A stretch of DNA of 64,000 bases from Sphingobium sp. JS3065 (GTDB taxonomy: Bacteria > Pseudomonadota > Alphaproteobacteria > Sphingomonadales > Sphingomonadaceae), in assembly GCF_026427355.1 (NCBI RefSeq), contig NZ_CP102664.1, forward strand, positions 1,736,001 to 1,800,000, in the 5' to 3' direction. The notes under the pieces are model-generated. The model saw nothing but the letters and a program-made list of their open reading frames with translations, made no database searches and was not told the DNA's origin. Within the stretch, counting starts at the first letter, position 1; each line of letters opens with the position of its first letter. Position numbers and translations under genes: made by a program. Of the stretch, positions 45,632 to 53,515 are shown piece by piece.

Positions 45632-46918
45632 TCAGCGGGCGGCGTATTGGCGGCCGCGTGTCGCCAAGGCCCAGCGCTGGGATGTCGCGCCGGCCACATT
45701 TTCCCGCACGAAGCACTTGCCGCGACGGGCCTGGATCGAGCGGCAAAGCGCGACGGCTTCGGCCCGGTCGTCAAAGCCGCCGACAGCCAGGCGGGCGAAG
45801 GTCGCGCCGTTCAGCGTGATCTGGCTGGTGACGACGGGCAGGTTCGCCAGGGCGCTGTTGCGGCGGGCCATGGCGTACCATTTTTCCTTCGCGATGGCCG
45901 CGTTGTCATAGGCGCCAAGCTGGACCACCCAGTTGCTGCTGCCATTGCCGCTGGGGCTGAAGGCGGCTTTCTGGACGCGGGCGGAAATGGGGGCGGCCGC
46001 GCGGGGCGCGGCGACGCGAACCGGGGCGGCGAGCGCCTGGATCGTCGGCGCGGGCGCTTCCTGGGCGGCGGCGAACGGCGGCGCGGAATCGGCAGCGGCG
46101 ATTGCGACCGGCGCGGCTTCGACGGCCTGCTCAGCCGGAGCGGCCTCCGCCATCTGGACCGGAGCGGTCGCGGGCGCCAGGGCCAGAGCGACCGGCTGGC
46201 CTGCATCGGCGCCGTTGATGGTTACGCCCATCAGGGCAGCCACGCGCTGCGACGAGAAGCCCGGCGCTGCGTTCTGCGCCCATTGGGTTATGCGATCATT
46301 GGCGGCGAGCGGATCGAGGTCGAAGCCCGCCATCATCCGCGCATCCTTCCACCGGCCCGCCAGCGCATAGGCATAGGCGAGATTCTGACGGGTCTGCGCG
46401 TTGGCCGACGGATCGTGGATCACTTCGGACAGGATGCGCACGCCTTCGGGCGCGTCGCCCGCCATCGCCATCGCTAGGCCATAGTCAGCGGCAGGCACGA
46501 TGTCCGTGTGGTTGGCAAGCAGGTCGCGGGCGGCGCGGTCCTTGCCCAACGCCACGTCGACCAGCGCCAGGGTGACAATGGTGCGCGCATCGCGATTGCC
46601 GAGCGTCATCGCGTCCGTCAGCGCGGTTTCGGCCGATGCGAAGCGGCCCGCCGCCACATAGGCGCGGCCCAGCAACTGACGATAACGGGCGTCCTGCGGC
46701 GCGGCCTGCACGGCGGCTTCCGCCAGTTCCACCGCCTGCGCGCCGTTGCGGTCGGCCAGCGCTTTTTCGACGTTGGCGGCAAGGCGATCCGGATTCTGTT
46801 TGGGCGCGATGGCGCCGACATGGCCGGCATCGCGGAATGCCGCGCCGGTGCATCCCACCATGGTCGTGCCGATAAGCATCGATGCGACCGCTGCTTTGGC
46901 GAAGGCCTTGCGCTTCAT
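45632..46918 (-). CDS. TPR and SPOR domain lipoprotein
   Basis: A 428-residue putative lipoprotein (signal and lipobox TTMVGC). TPR-like helical repeats cover about 40-200 (AVELAEAAVQAAPQDARYRQ, YRQLLGRAYVAAGRFASAET). An Ala/Pro-rich linker follows (about 235-320), then a C-terminal SPOR domain (NWVVQLGAYDNAAIAKEKWY ... FARLAVGGFDDRAEAVALCR). SPOR domains bind denuded septal peptidoglycan, so a division-linked envelope role is likely. ATG 46918 is preferred to the TTG nine bases upstream. Third gene after parA and an RHH-type gene, 13 bp behind the latter. Confidence 0.85.
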   Translation of the reverse strand: MKRKAFAKAAVASMLIGTTMVGCTGAAFRDAGHVGAIAPKQNPDRLAANVEKALADRNGAQAVELAEAAVQAAPQDARYRQLLGRAYVAAGRFASAETALTDAMTLGNRDARTIVTLALVDVALGKDRAARDLLANHTDIVPAADYGLAMAMAGDAPEGVRILSEVIHDPSANAQTRQNLAYAYALAGRWKDARMMAGFDLDPLAANDRITQWAQNAAPGFSSQRVAALMGVTINGADAGQPVALALAPATAPVQMAEAAPAEQAVEAAPVAIAAADSAPPFAAAQEAPAPTIQALAAPVRVAAPRAAAPISARVQKAAFSPSGNGSSNWVVQLGAYDNAAIAKEKWYAMARRNSALANLPVVTSQITLNGATFARLAVGGFDDRAEAVALCRSIQARRGKCFVRENVAGATSQRWALATRGRQYAAR

Positions 46919-46931
46919 GGCTTTCAAACCC

Positions 46932-47474
46932 TTAATTGTCGCCGCGGGCGCGCGGCAATTGCTGGGCCAGCCGGTCGACTTCCGGCAGGCTGCTGAGATA
47001 AGCGTCCAGCGCCTGCGTCACCATCTGCTGCGCCGAACGGCCGACAATGGCGCTGGCGAGCCGCAGCTTCAAATGACGGTCCGCGTCGAGCCGCAGGGTG
47101 AAGGCGGCCTTCCGGCCCTTCGTCGCGGCGGCGGTGCGGGTCTTGGCGGGCTTTTTGGGCTTTTCGGCCTTTGCCGGGGCGCCGGCTTCGGCAATGCGCT
47201 CGGCCAGTTCCTCGCGCTCCGTGACGACGGTGGGCACGGGGGCCAGTGCCGGGACGGCAGTCATCGGCGTCAGGCCGGCGACGGATCTGGCCTCGGTCGG
47301 CGCGGGTTCGGACTGGGTCACGTCAAAGCCCATGTCGTTCCAGCCCAGATCCTCCTGAAGCGCGGTGGCGCCGGAAGTCATGCCGAAGACGGGACGGCGC
47401 ATGGCGGGCGATGCGCCCCCCTTGCGGGCCAGCAGGCCGGAGGTCAGCGAGGCGAGAGGTTTCGGTTCGACCAT
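46932..47474 (-). CDS. Putative ribbon-helix-helix partner of ParA
   Basis: A 180-residue protein. The first 85 residues are probably unstructured (Thr/Pro/Ala rich). A basic Lys/Ala stretch (KPKKPAKTRTAAATKGRK, about 105-122) leads into a C-terminal segment, AAFTLRLDADRHLKLRLASA and GRSAQQMVTQALDAYLSSLP. That segment has the beta-helix-helix pattern of RHH proteins and plasmid/chromosome partition adaptors. Strong ribosome-binding site (GGGGAAGGG) before ATG 47474. Located 17 bp after parA. I infer a DNA- or cell-cycle-related adaptor; no family name is certain. Confidence 0.65.
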   Translation of the reverse strand: MVEPKPLASLTSGLLARKGGASPAMRRPVFGMTSGATALQEDLGWNDMGFDVTQSEPAPTEARSVAGLTPMTAVPALAPVPTVVTEREELAERIAEAGAPAKAEKPKKPAKTRTAAATKGRKAAFTLRLDADRHLKLRLASAIVGRSAQQMVTQALDAYLSSLPEVDRLAQQLPRARGDN

Positions 47475-47491
47475 GATATTCCCTTCCCCTC

Positions 47492-48211
47492 TTACTGCGA
47501 GATCCGACGGCCGAAGCCGCCATTTGCCGGACGAACCGCGCCAGCCGTTCCGACCGCATTGTGCGGCACGGCAAAGACGGTGCGGCGGAAATTCTTTTCC
47601 AGCCGGTCCGAAATATAGGTCCACAACTGCGTGACCTCCCCTGCGGAGCGGCTGTTGGCGTCGACCTCCATCACCGTGCGGCCATCGATCATGGACGCCG
47701 CGAAATCGGTGCGGTGGTGCAGCGTGATCGGGGCGACCGTCCCATGTTGGGACAGGGCGACCGCGGCTTCGGAGGTGATCCGCGCCTTGGGCGTCGCGCC
47801 GTTCACCACGAAGATCAACGGCTTGCCCGCGCGTTCGCACAGGTCGACGGTGGCCCCCACGGCGCGCAGGTCGTGCGGGCTGGGACGGGTCGGCACGACG
47901 ATCAGCTCGGCGACGGAAATGACGCTCTGGATCGCCATGGTGATGGCGGGGGGCGTGTCGATGACGGCCAGCTTGAAGCCCTGCTGACGGAGGATTTCCA
48001 GGTCCGCGGCCAGGCGGGCGACGGTGGTCTGGGCGAAGGCGGGATATTCGGCCTCCCGCTCGTTCCACCAGTCGGCCAGCGATCCTTGCGGGTCGATGTC
48101 GATCAGCACGACCGGGCCTGCGCCCGCCATCTGCGCCTGGACGGCCAGATGGCCCGACAGGGTCGTCTTGCCCGACCCCCCCTTTTGCGATGCCAATGCC
48201 AATATCCGCAC
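47492..48211 (-). CDS. ParA-family ATPase
   Basis: A 239-residue ParA/MinD-type ATPase. Deviant Walker A LALASQKGGSGKTTLSGHLA at the very N-terminus, switch I/Walker A' VVLIDIDPQGSLADWW, Walker B LAVIDTPPA. There is no N-terminal DNA-binding domain, so it is the short (type Ib-like) form. Start is GTG 48211 with GGGGGAAG five bases upstream. Followed by the RHH-like and SPOR genes in one operon, suggesting positioning of a division or envelope component rather than, or as well as, DNA segregation. Confidence 0.9.
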   Translation of the reverse strand: MRILALASQKGGSGKTTLSGHLAVQAQMAGAGPVVLIDIDPQGSLADWWNEREAEYPAFAQTTVARLAADLEILRQQGFKLAVIDTPPAITMAIQSVISVAELIVVPTRPSPHDLRAVGATVDLCERAGKPLIFVVNGATPKARITSEAAVALSQHGTVAPITLHHRTDFAASMIDGRTVMEVDANSRSAGEVTQLWTYISDRLEKNFRRTVFAVPHNAVGTAGAVRPANGGFGRRISQ

Positions 48212-48384
48212 GCAACTTCCCCCAAGAAATCCAATCGGTGGAAGGAGTGCCACAGGCCCGCCTAAGAATTGGTTAATCGGCGCGGAAGCGTGAAAGGCGG
48301 TTAAAAGGCGATGTCCTTAATGCTAAGTCGCTATTAACCTTGGTGCGGCATAGGATGGCACGAAGACTCATTGGGAGCATGAGC

Positions 48385-49401
48385 ATGAAGCGTATCTGGG
48401 GCATGCTGGCCGCTGGAACGATGTTGAGCCTGACGCCATTCGGTTTGGCCGGGGCGGCGCGGGCCGATGTGAAGATGGGCGTCGATGCCTGGCAACAGGG
48501 CGACTATGCCAAGGCCGTCGCCACATGGCAGCCGCTGGCGCAGGCGGGCGACCCGGACGCGCAGTTCAACATGGGGCAGGCCTATAAGCTGGGCCGGGGC
48601 GTGAAGGCCGATCCGGCAGCCGCGATCGATTGGTATCGCAAGGCGGCGAAGCAGGGCCATTCCCGCGCCGAGGACAATCTGGGGCTGCTGATGTTCCAGC
48701 AGGGCGACCGGGCGGGCGCCTTTCCCTATCTGCAACATGCCGCCGAGCGGGGCGAGCCCCGCGCGCAATATATCGTCGGCACGGCCCTGTTCAACGGCGA
48801 CCTGACGGCGAAAAATTGGGTGCGGGCCTATGCGCTGATGACGCGGGCGTCCGAATCCGGCCTGGCCCAGGCGACGGCGAGCCTTCGCCAGATGGACAAA
48901 TATATCCCGCAGGACCAGCGCAACGACGGCATCGCCATGGCGCGGTCCATCGGCCGGCAGGAAAAGCCCGGTCTGGCGGTGGATGAGCCTCGCCAGACGG
49001 CGCCGGTGTCGCGTGACGCGCCCAAGCCTATCCGCTCGGCGCAATTGCCGCCGTCGACCCCGCCCAAGCCCAAACCGGTCGAAGCGGTCCCCGCCCCCAG
49101 GCCCGCGCCCGCGAAGGCAGCGGCTGCCAAACCCCCGGCGCCCAAGCCCGCCTTGCCCAAGGCGGCGAACGGCGGATGGCGCGTGCAGATCGGCGCGTTC
49201 AGCGCGGAGGCCCGCGCCCGGACGCTCTGGAGCCAGCTCAGCGCCAAGGTCAGCGGCCTGTCCGGCTATCAGCCCTATATCCTGACGAGCGGCGGGGTGA
49301 CCCGGTTGCAGGCCGGGCCTCTGGCCAGCAGCGCGGACGCCAGCAAGCTGTGCGGCGCGATCAAGGCGGCGGGCGCGGACTGCATGCCCAAGAAGATGTG
49401 A
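48385..49401 (+). CDS. Sel1-repeat and SPOR domain periplasmic protein
   Basis: A 338-residue secreted protein. The signal peptide ends near GLAGAARA. Sel1-like repeats cover about 30-170 (AWQQGDYAKAVATWQPLAQA, DPDAQFNMGQAYKLGRGVKA, RAEDNLGLLMFQQGDRAGAF). A Pro/Lys/Ala-rich linker (205-260) links to a C-terminal SPOR domain (GGWRVQIGAFSAEARARTLW ... VTRLQAGPLASSADASKLC). Start ATG 48385, seven bases after GGGAG. It is divergent from parA. Two SPOR proteins flank a ParA gene here, which points to a septal peptidoglycan function. Confidence 0.88.
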   Translation: MKRIWGMLAAGTMLSLTPFGLAGAARADVKMGVDAWQQGDYAKAVATWQPLAQAGDPDAQFNMGQAYKLGRGVKADPAAAIDWYRKAAKQGHSRAEDNLGLLMFQQGDRAGAFPYLQHAAERGEPRAQYIVGTALFNGDLTAKNWVRAYALMTRASESGLAQATASLRQMDKYIPQDQRNDGIAMARSIGRQEKPGLAVDEPRQTAPVSRDAPKPIRSAQLPPSTPPKPKPVEAVPAPRPAPAKAAAAKPPAPKPALPKAANGGWRVQIGAFSAEARARTLWSQLSAKVSGLSGYQPYILTSGGVTRLQAGPLASSADASKLCGAIKAAGADCMPKKM

Positions 49402-49467
49402 ATCTTGCAACGGCTTGGAATTTTATTTCAAGCATGCGATAATGGGGGCCTTGTCACGGAGCGTCCC

Positions 49468-50496
49468 ATGTCGGTCGAAAATCAAAGGGTGATCAGCGCG
49501 CTGGTGGAAGGGATTTTGGGCGTCGAGGCGGCGCGTGGAGCGCTGGATGCCCTGGACGTCGATCCCGCGCTGATGGCTGAGCGCGGTCCCCATGTTTCCC
49601 GCGCCGCCTTCGCCATGGCGATGAACATCGCCCTGTTCCACGACCTGCTGGAGCGGGTGCCCAGCGGGGCGGCCTATGTCGCGGACAGGCTGGCGCGTGG
49701 AGGCAAGGTGGTGTTCGACCATGGCGCCCTGCGCACCGTGCGGATGCCGGAAGGACCGACCGGGGAATTGCCGCCGGGCGAAGAGGCCTTTACCCGCATA
49801 TTGACGCCCCTGGGCTATCATATGGCGGCGGTCTATCCGCTCGACCGGCTGCGGATGACCGGCCGGGCCTATCGCCATGCCGATTTGCCTGAGGCGATCC
49901 CGCAATTCTTCCTGTCGGAACTGCATGTCGACCGCTTCGACCCGCAATTTGCCGAGGCGGCGGCGCGCGCGTTCGGCACCTCCCGCGATCCGTTGACGGC
50001 GGATGCCAAGGCGGTTCTGGGGAAATATGCGGACGGCGATGCCGTTTCGCTGGCGGAAGCGGCGGCGGCGCTGCCGGTGATCGTCGCGGCCTTCGACCGG
50101 CAGCATCAGCCCGTCAGCATCGGGGATTATGAACTGCTGCTCTCCCGGTCGCATGAAGCCGCCTGGATCGCGACGGAAGGCAATGCCTTCAACCATGCGA
50201 CGGACAGGGTGGCGGACGTCGCGGCGCTGGCGGAGCGGCTGAAGGCGGATGACTGGCCGATGAAGGACAGGCTGGAAATCTCCCGCACGGGGCGGGTTCG
50301 GCAGACCGCCTTCCGCGCCGATACGGTGGAGCGGCTTTTCGCCGGGAATGAATTGCGGCGGGTGCCGGGGTCTTTCTATGAATTCATCAGCCGGGATATC
50401 GATCCGGAGACCGGTCGGCTGGACCTTGCCTTCGACACCGGCAATGCGACGGGCATTTTCGCGATGACCAGCGCACGGGACGAAGGAAGCGCGTAA
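49468..50496 (+). CDS. 2-oxoadipate dioxygenase/decarboxylase family (DUF1338, HglS/YdcJ)
   Basis: A 342-residue DUF1338 protein. HglS of this family is an Fe(II) enzyme converting 2-oxoadipate to 2-hydroxyglutarate in D-lysine breakdown. The three expected metal ligands are recognisable: His85 in VVFDHGALRT, His243 in NAFNHATDR and Glu305 in FYEFISRD. Start ATG 49468 has GGAG upstream. No other lysine-catabolism gene is beside it. It is shorter than HglS (about 450), resembling the compact DUF1338 members, so substrate identity is likely but not proven. Confidence 0.8.
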   Translation: MSVENQRVISALVEGILGVEAARGALDALDVDPALMAERGPHVSRAAFAMAMNIALFHDLLERVPSGAAYVADRLARGGKVVFDHGALRTVRMPEGPTGELPPGEEAFTRILTPLGYHMAAVYPLDRLRMTGRAYRHADLPEAIPQFFLSELHVDRFDPQFAEAAARAFGTSRDPLTADAKAVLGKYADGDAVSLAEAAAALPVIVAAFDRQHQPVSIGDYELLLSRSHEAAWIATEGNAFNHATDRVADVAALAERLKADDWPMKDRLEISRTGRVRQTAFRADTVERLFAGNELRRVPGSFYEFISRDIDPETGRLDLAFDTGNATGIFAMTSARDEGSA

Positions 50497-50557
50497 CGGG
50501 TTGATCGGCGCGCAAGCTTGAGGCAACGGGTTTCCCGGTTTGCGGGGGAGATGCGCG

Positions 50558-51424
50558 TTGATTGATCCGGTTGTCCCATCCTGGGTTCTGACCCTGGCCT
50601 GCGCCGATCGGGTGGGCATCGTCGCGGCGGTGAGCCAGTTCCTGGCCGAGCGCGGCGGCTTCATCACCGACAGCCAGCAATATGCCGACCGGGAGGCGGA
50701 TCGCTTCTTCATGCGCGTCGCGTTCGAGGCCACCGATGAGCGCATGGGCGATACGGAGCGGCTGCGCGGAGACTTTGCCGATGTGGGGACGCGCTTCGCC
50801 ATGGACTGGCGGCTGACGGCGGCGGATGAAAAGCCGCGCATGCTGATCGCCGTGTCCAAGGGGTCGCATTGCCTGGCCGACCTGCTGCACCGCTGGCAGA
50901 CGGGGACGCTGGCGGTCGACATCATGGGCGTGGTGTCCAACCATCCCGACATGCGCCGGATCACCGAATGGCACGGCATCCCCTATCATGAACTGCCCCC
51001 CAATGGCGACAAGGCCGCGCAGGAAGCCGCCTTGCTGGGCATTTTCGAGCGGACGCGGTCCGAATATCTGATCCTGGCCCGCTATATGCAGGTGTTGTCG
51101 GAAGGGTTGGTCGAGGCGCTTGCGGGGCGCTGCGTCAATATCCACCACAGCTTCCTGCCGGGATTCAAGGGTGCGCGGCCCTATCACCGGGCGCATGAGC
51201 GGGGCGTGAAGCTGATCGGCGCGACGGCGCATTTCGTGACCGCCGATCTGGATGAAGGGCCGATCATCGAGCAGGCGGTGGAGCGCGTCGATCATCGCGC
51301 CACGGCGGAGGATATGATCCGGATCGGGCGGGATATCGAGACGCAGGTGCTGGCGCGGGCGGTGGGATGGCTGGCCGACCGCCGGGTGTTGCGCAATGGC
51401 GGCAAGACGGTGGTATTTCGCTAG
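50558..51424 (+). CDS. purU: Formyltetrahydrofolate deformylase PurU
   Basis: A 288-residue PurU, hydrolysing 10-formyl-THF to THF and formate. N-terminal ACT domain (LTLACADRVGIVAAVSQFLA and ERGGFITDSQQYAD). C-terminal formyltransferase-like domain with VVSNHPDMRRITEWHGIPYH and the catalytic NIHHSFLPGFKGARPY, then GATAHFVTADLDEGPII. The start is most likely TTG 50558: it has GGGGGAG seven bases upstream and no ATG or GTG fits better, since the ATG inside that sequence is in another frame. Housekeeping one-carbon metabolism. Confidence 0.93.
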   Translation: MIDPVVPSWVLTLACADRVGIVAAVSQFLAERGGFITDSQQYADREADRFFMRVAFEATDERMGDTERLRGDFADVGTRFAMDWRLTAADEKPRMLIAVSKGSHCLADLLHRWQTGTLAVDIMGVVSNHPDMRRITEWHGIPYHELPPNGDKAAQEAALLGIFERTRSEYLILARYMQVLSEGLVEALAGRCVNIHHSFLPGFKGARPYHRAHERGVKLIGATAHFVTADLDEGPIIEQAVERVDHRATAEDMIRIGRDIETQVLARAVGWLADRRVLRNGGKTVVFR

Positions 51425-51443
51425 GCAGCACAAACCTTCCTGT

Positions 51444-51478
51444 TCCTCCCCATCTATCGATGGGGAGGATTTGTCGGC
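51444..51478. repeat. Palindromic intergenic repeat, copy 2
   Basis: TCCTCCCCATCTATCGATGG and GGAGGATTTGTCGGC; near-identical to 45594-45629. The stem CCTCCCCATC/GATGGGGAGG is perfect. Lies between convergent purU and the small basic gene, touching the latter's stop codon; likely bidirectional terminator or REP-like repeat. Confidence 0.7.
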
Positions 51479-51783
51479 TATCCCCCCGCCATTTTGCGCC
51501 GGGTTTCCCACCCCTTTTTCGCGGCGGCGGAGCGGTCGGCCGCCGTTCGACGGGACGAGGCCGCACCGCCCTTTTTCCCGCCCTTGCGGGATGAGGCGCG
51601 GGTATCGGCCTTCCCCCGGCCGGAACCGGATTTGTTGCCGCCGCCCGATTCCTTGTTCACCGTGGCCCAGGCGCGCCGTTCCGCCTCTTTTCCTGAGACG
51701 CCGCGATCCTCATAGCCCTTCTCTATATGTTCGGCCTTGCGCTTCTGCTTGTCGGTGTAGCTGCTCTTGTCGCCCTGGGGCAT
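51478..51783 (-). CDS. Small basic KGG-rich protein (plasmid-stabilisation-like)
   Basis: A 101-residue, strongly basic, low-complexity protein. The conserved N-terminal part is DKSSYTDKQKRKAEHIEKGY with SGKEAERRAWATVNKESGGG, often labelled plasmid stabilisation protein without experimental proof. The C-terminal half is Lys/Gly/Ser repeats (GSGRGKAD, RKGGKKGGAASS) ending KKGWETRRKMAGG. Probably nucleic-acid binding or stress related. ATG 51783 with AGGAGAGA-like sequence upstream (AAAGGAGAG). Convergent with purU. Confidence 0.75.
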   Translation of the reverse strand: MPQGDKSSYTDKQKRKAEHIEKGYEDRGVSGKEAERRAWATVNKESGGGNKSGSGRGKADTRASSRKGGKKGGAASSRRTAADRSAAAKKGWETRRKMAGG

Positions 51784-51888
51784 GGCTCTCTCCTTTCGAT
51801 CCCCGCTTCGCTGCAACGAGCGACGGGCGTTGCCGTTCACTCCGTTGCGAGGCGGGAACAGAGGAGCGGCGACCGCGTTCATCCCGTC

Positions 51889-52218
51889 ATGGAGCAGCAC
51901 ACCCTATTGGAACGGCTGGCCCGCCACCTGGCAGCCGGGAATCCCGATGACTGGCGGGATCGGGTGGAGCAGGCCGCCGGGCTGATCGCAATCATGAAAG
52001 ACCCGGACGACGCCATGGCGGAGGCGGGTGATGGGCGCGTCTGGCGGGCGATGATCGACGCCGCGCTGCGCGAACGCTGGTCCATCGGGTCCGCCGCTTC
52101 CGGCGATCCGCCCGGTGGTACGGATGAGGAAGGCGAAATCCCGCTGCCGCCCGACAGCATCGGCGGAAATAAGGCCGAGTGGGTCCATCTGCATGAAACA
52201 CAGGAGAAGCCGAAATGA
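51889..52218 (+). CDS. Hypothetical protein
   Basis: A 109-residue soluble acidic protein with no recognised domain (LLERLARHLAAGNPDDWRDR, then DDAMAEAGDGRVWRAMIDAA). No signal peptide or TM segment. ATG 51889 lacks a clear ribosome-binding site. Coding status is supported by the four-base overlap (ATGA) with the next small gene and by strong third-position GC. The pair stands divergent to the small basic gene. Confidence 0.6.
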   Translation: MEQHTLLERLARHLAAGNPDDWRDRVEQAAGLIAIMKDPDDAMAEAGDGRVWRAMIDAALRERWSIGSAASGDPPGGTDEEGEIPLPPDSIGGNKAEWVHLHETQEKPK

Positions 52219-52463
52219 AGGGGCTGTTGAAGCTGGCATTCCTCACCGGGCTGGGCGCCGCGGCGTGGAAGGGGTGGAAGGAATGGCAGAGCAAAGAGGG
52301 GGCCGAGGACCAAAGGCGTGCCGCCTTCACCCCCGTCCGGGTGCGCGATGCGGGGCCGGAAGAGCAGCATATCGATGCCCGCGATTGGGATCTGGTGGAT
52401 GAGCAGAATGACGAGAGCTTCCCTGCCAGCGACCCGCCGGCCAATTATCGCGGGCTGCACTGA
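52215..52463 (+). CDS. Small membrane-anchored protein with ESFPASDPPA motif
   Basis: An 82-residue protein. A short hydrophobic N-terminus (LLKLAFLTGLGAAAW) could anchor it to the membrane. The C-terminal half ends with DEQNDESFPASDPPANY, a motif I recognise from small uncharacterised proteins of sphingomonads and other alphaproteobacteria. Translationally coupled to the preceding gene. Function unknown. Confidence 0.65.
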   Translation: MKGLLKLAFLTGLGAAAWKGWKEWQSKEGAEDQRRAAFTPVRVRDAGPEEQHIDARDWDLVDEQNDESFPASDPPANYRGLH

Positions 52464-52585
52464 CAAGCTGCGCGCCGACAGCCATTTATCGGTTTGAAGC
52501 CGCGCCAATCCATTGCCCCACCCTTGCCCCGCCTCTATGAGACGGCTTCCGGTCCCCTGTCGGGACCAACAGGGGAATTTTATCA

Positions 52586-53515
52586 ATGCCTTCGGGTCTG
52601 ATCGCGCTGCTCGATGACGTAGCGGGGATTGTCAAGCTCACCGCCACGTCGCTGGACGACGTCGCCGCCGCCGCGGGCAAGGCCGGGTCGAAGGCGGCCG
52701 GAGTCGTGATCGACGACACCGCCGTCACGCCGCGCTATGTCATGGGCCTGACGCCCGACCGCGAACTGCCCATCATCTGGAAGATCGCCAAGGGATCGCT
52801 GCGCAACAAGCTGTTGTTCCTGCTGCCCGCCGCGCTGGTGCTCAGCGCCTTTGCGCCCTGGCTGCTGCCGCCGCTGCTGATGCTGGGCGGGGCCTTCCTC
52901 TGTTTCGAAGCGGCGGAAAAGCTGCTCGAAGCCATGCAGGGCGGCCATGATCTGGCGGAAGAAGCGCTGGAGACGCACAGTTCGAAGGAACTGGAGGACC
53001 GGAAGGTGTCCGGCGCGATCCGCACCGACTTCATCCTGTCGGGGGAGATCATGGCGATCGCGCTTGGCACGGTGGCGGCGGAACCGATCTGGGAACAGGC
53101 GATCATCCTGCTCGTCGTCGCCTTCCTGATTACCGCGGGCGTCTATGGCGTCGTCGGCTTCATCGTGAAGATGGACGATATCGGCCTGCATCTGGCCGAG
53201 CGGCGCTCGGTCGGCACGCGGGCATTGGGCCGGGCGATGGTGAAGGCCATGCCCGTGCTGATGCGGATATTGAGCGTGGTGGGCACGGCGGCGATGCTGT
53301 GGGTCGGCGGCGGATTGATCGTCCACGGGCTGCATGAGTTTCACTGGGATCTGATACCCGGCGCGATCCATCATCTCGCGGCAGGCGCCGCCCATGCCCT
53401 GCCCGCCGTCGCGCCGGTGGTCGACTGGGTCGTGAACGCCCTGGGCGCGGGCATCGTCGGACTGGTCGTCGGCGGCATCGTCGTGGCGGTGCTGCACCTC
53501 TTCAAGAAGCATTGA
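52586..53515 (+). CDS. DUF808 (YedI-like) inner-membrane protein
   Basis: A 309-residue membrane protein of the DUF808 family. The N-terminus LIALLDDVAGIVKLTATSLD, the KAAGVVIDDTAVTPRYVMG stretch and LCFEAAEKLLEAM are diagnostic. About seven to eight TM helices. No established function. Start ATG 52586 with AACAGGGGA upstream. The stop overlaps the MATE start (TGATG), so the two are co-expressed. Confidence 0.88.
   Translation: MPSGLIALLDDVAGIVKLTATSLDDVAAAAGKAGSKAAGVVIDDTAVTPRYVMGLTPDRELPIIWKIAKGSLRNKLLFLLPAALVLSAFAPWLLPPLLMLGGAFLCFEAAEKLLEAMQGGHDLAEEALETHSSKELEDRKVSGAIRTDFILSGEIMAIALGTVAAEPIWEQAIILLVVAFLITAGVYGVVGFIVKMDDIGLHLAERRSVGTRALGRAMVKAMPVLMRILSVVGTAAMLWVGGGLIVHGLHEFHWDLIPGAIHHLAAGAAHALPAVAPVVDWVVNALGAGIVGLVVGGIVVAVLHLFKKH

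Noticed and set aside
49423..50979. Minus-strand frame of 518 codons
   Set aside because: Antisense to the DUF1338 and purU genes, low-complexity Arg/Gln/His composition.
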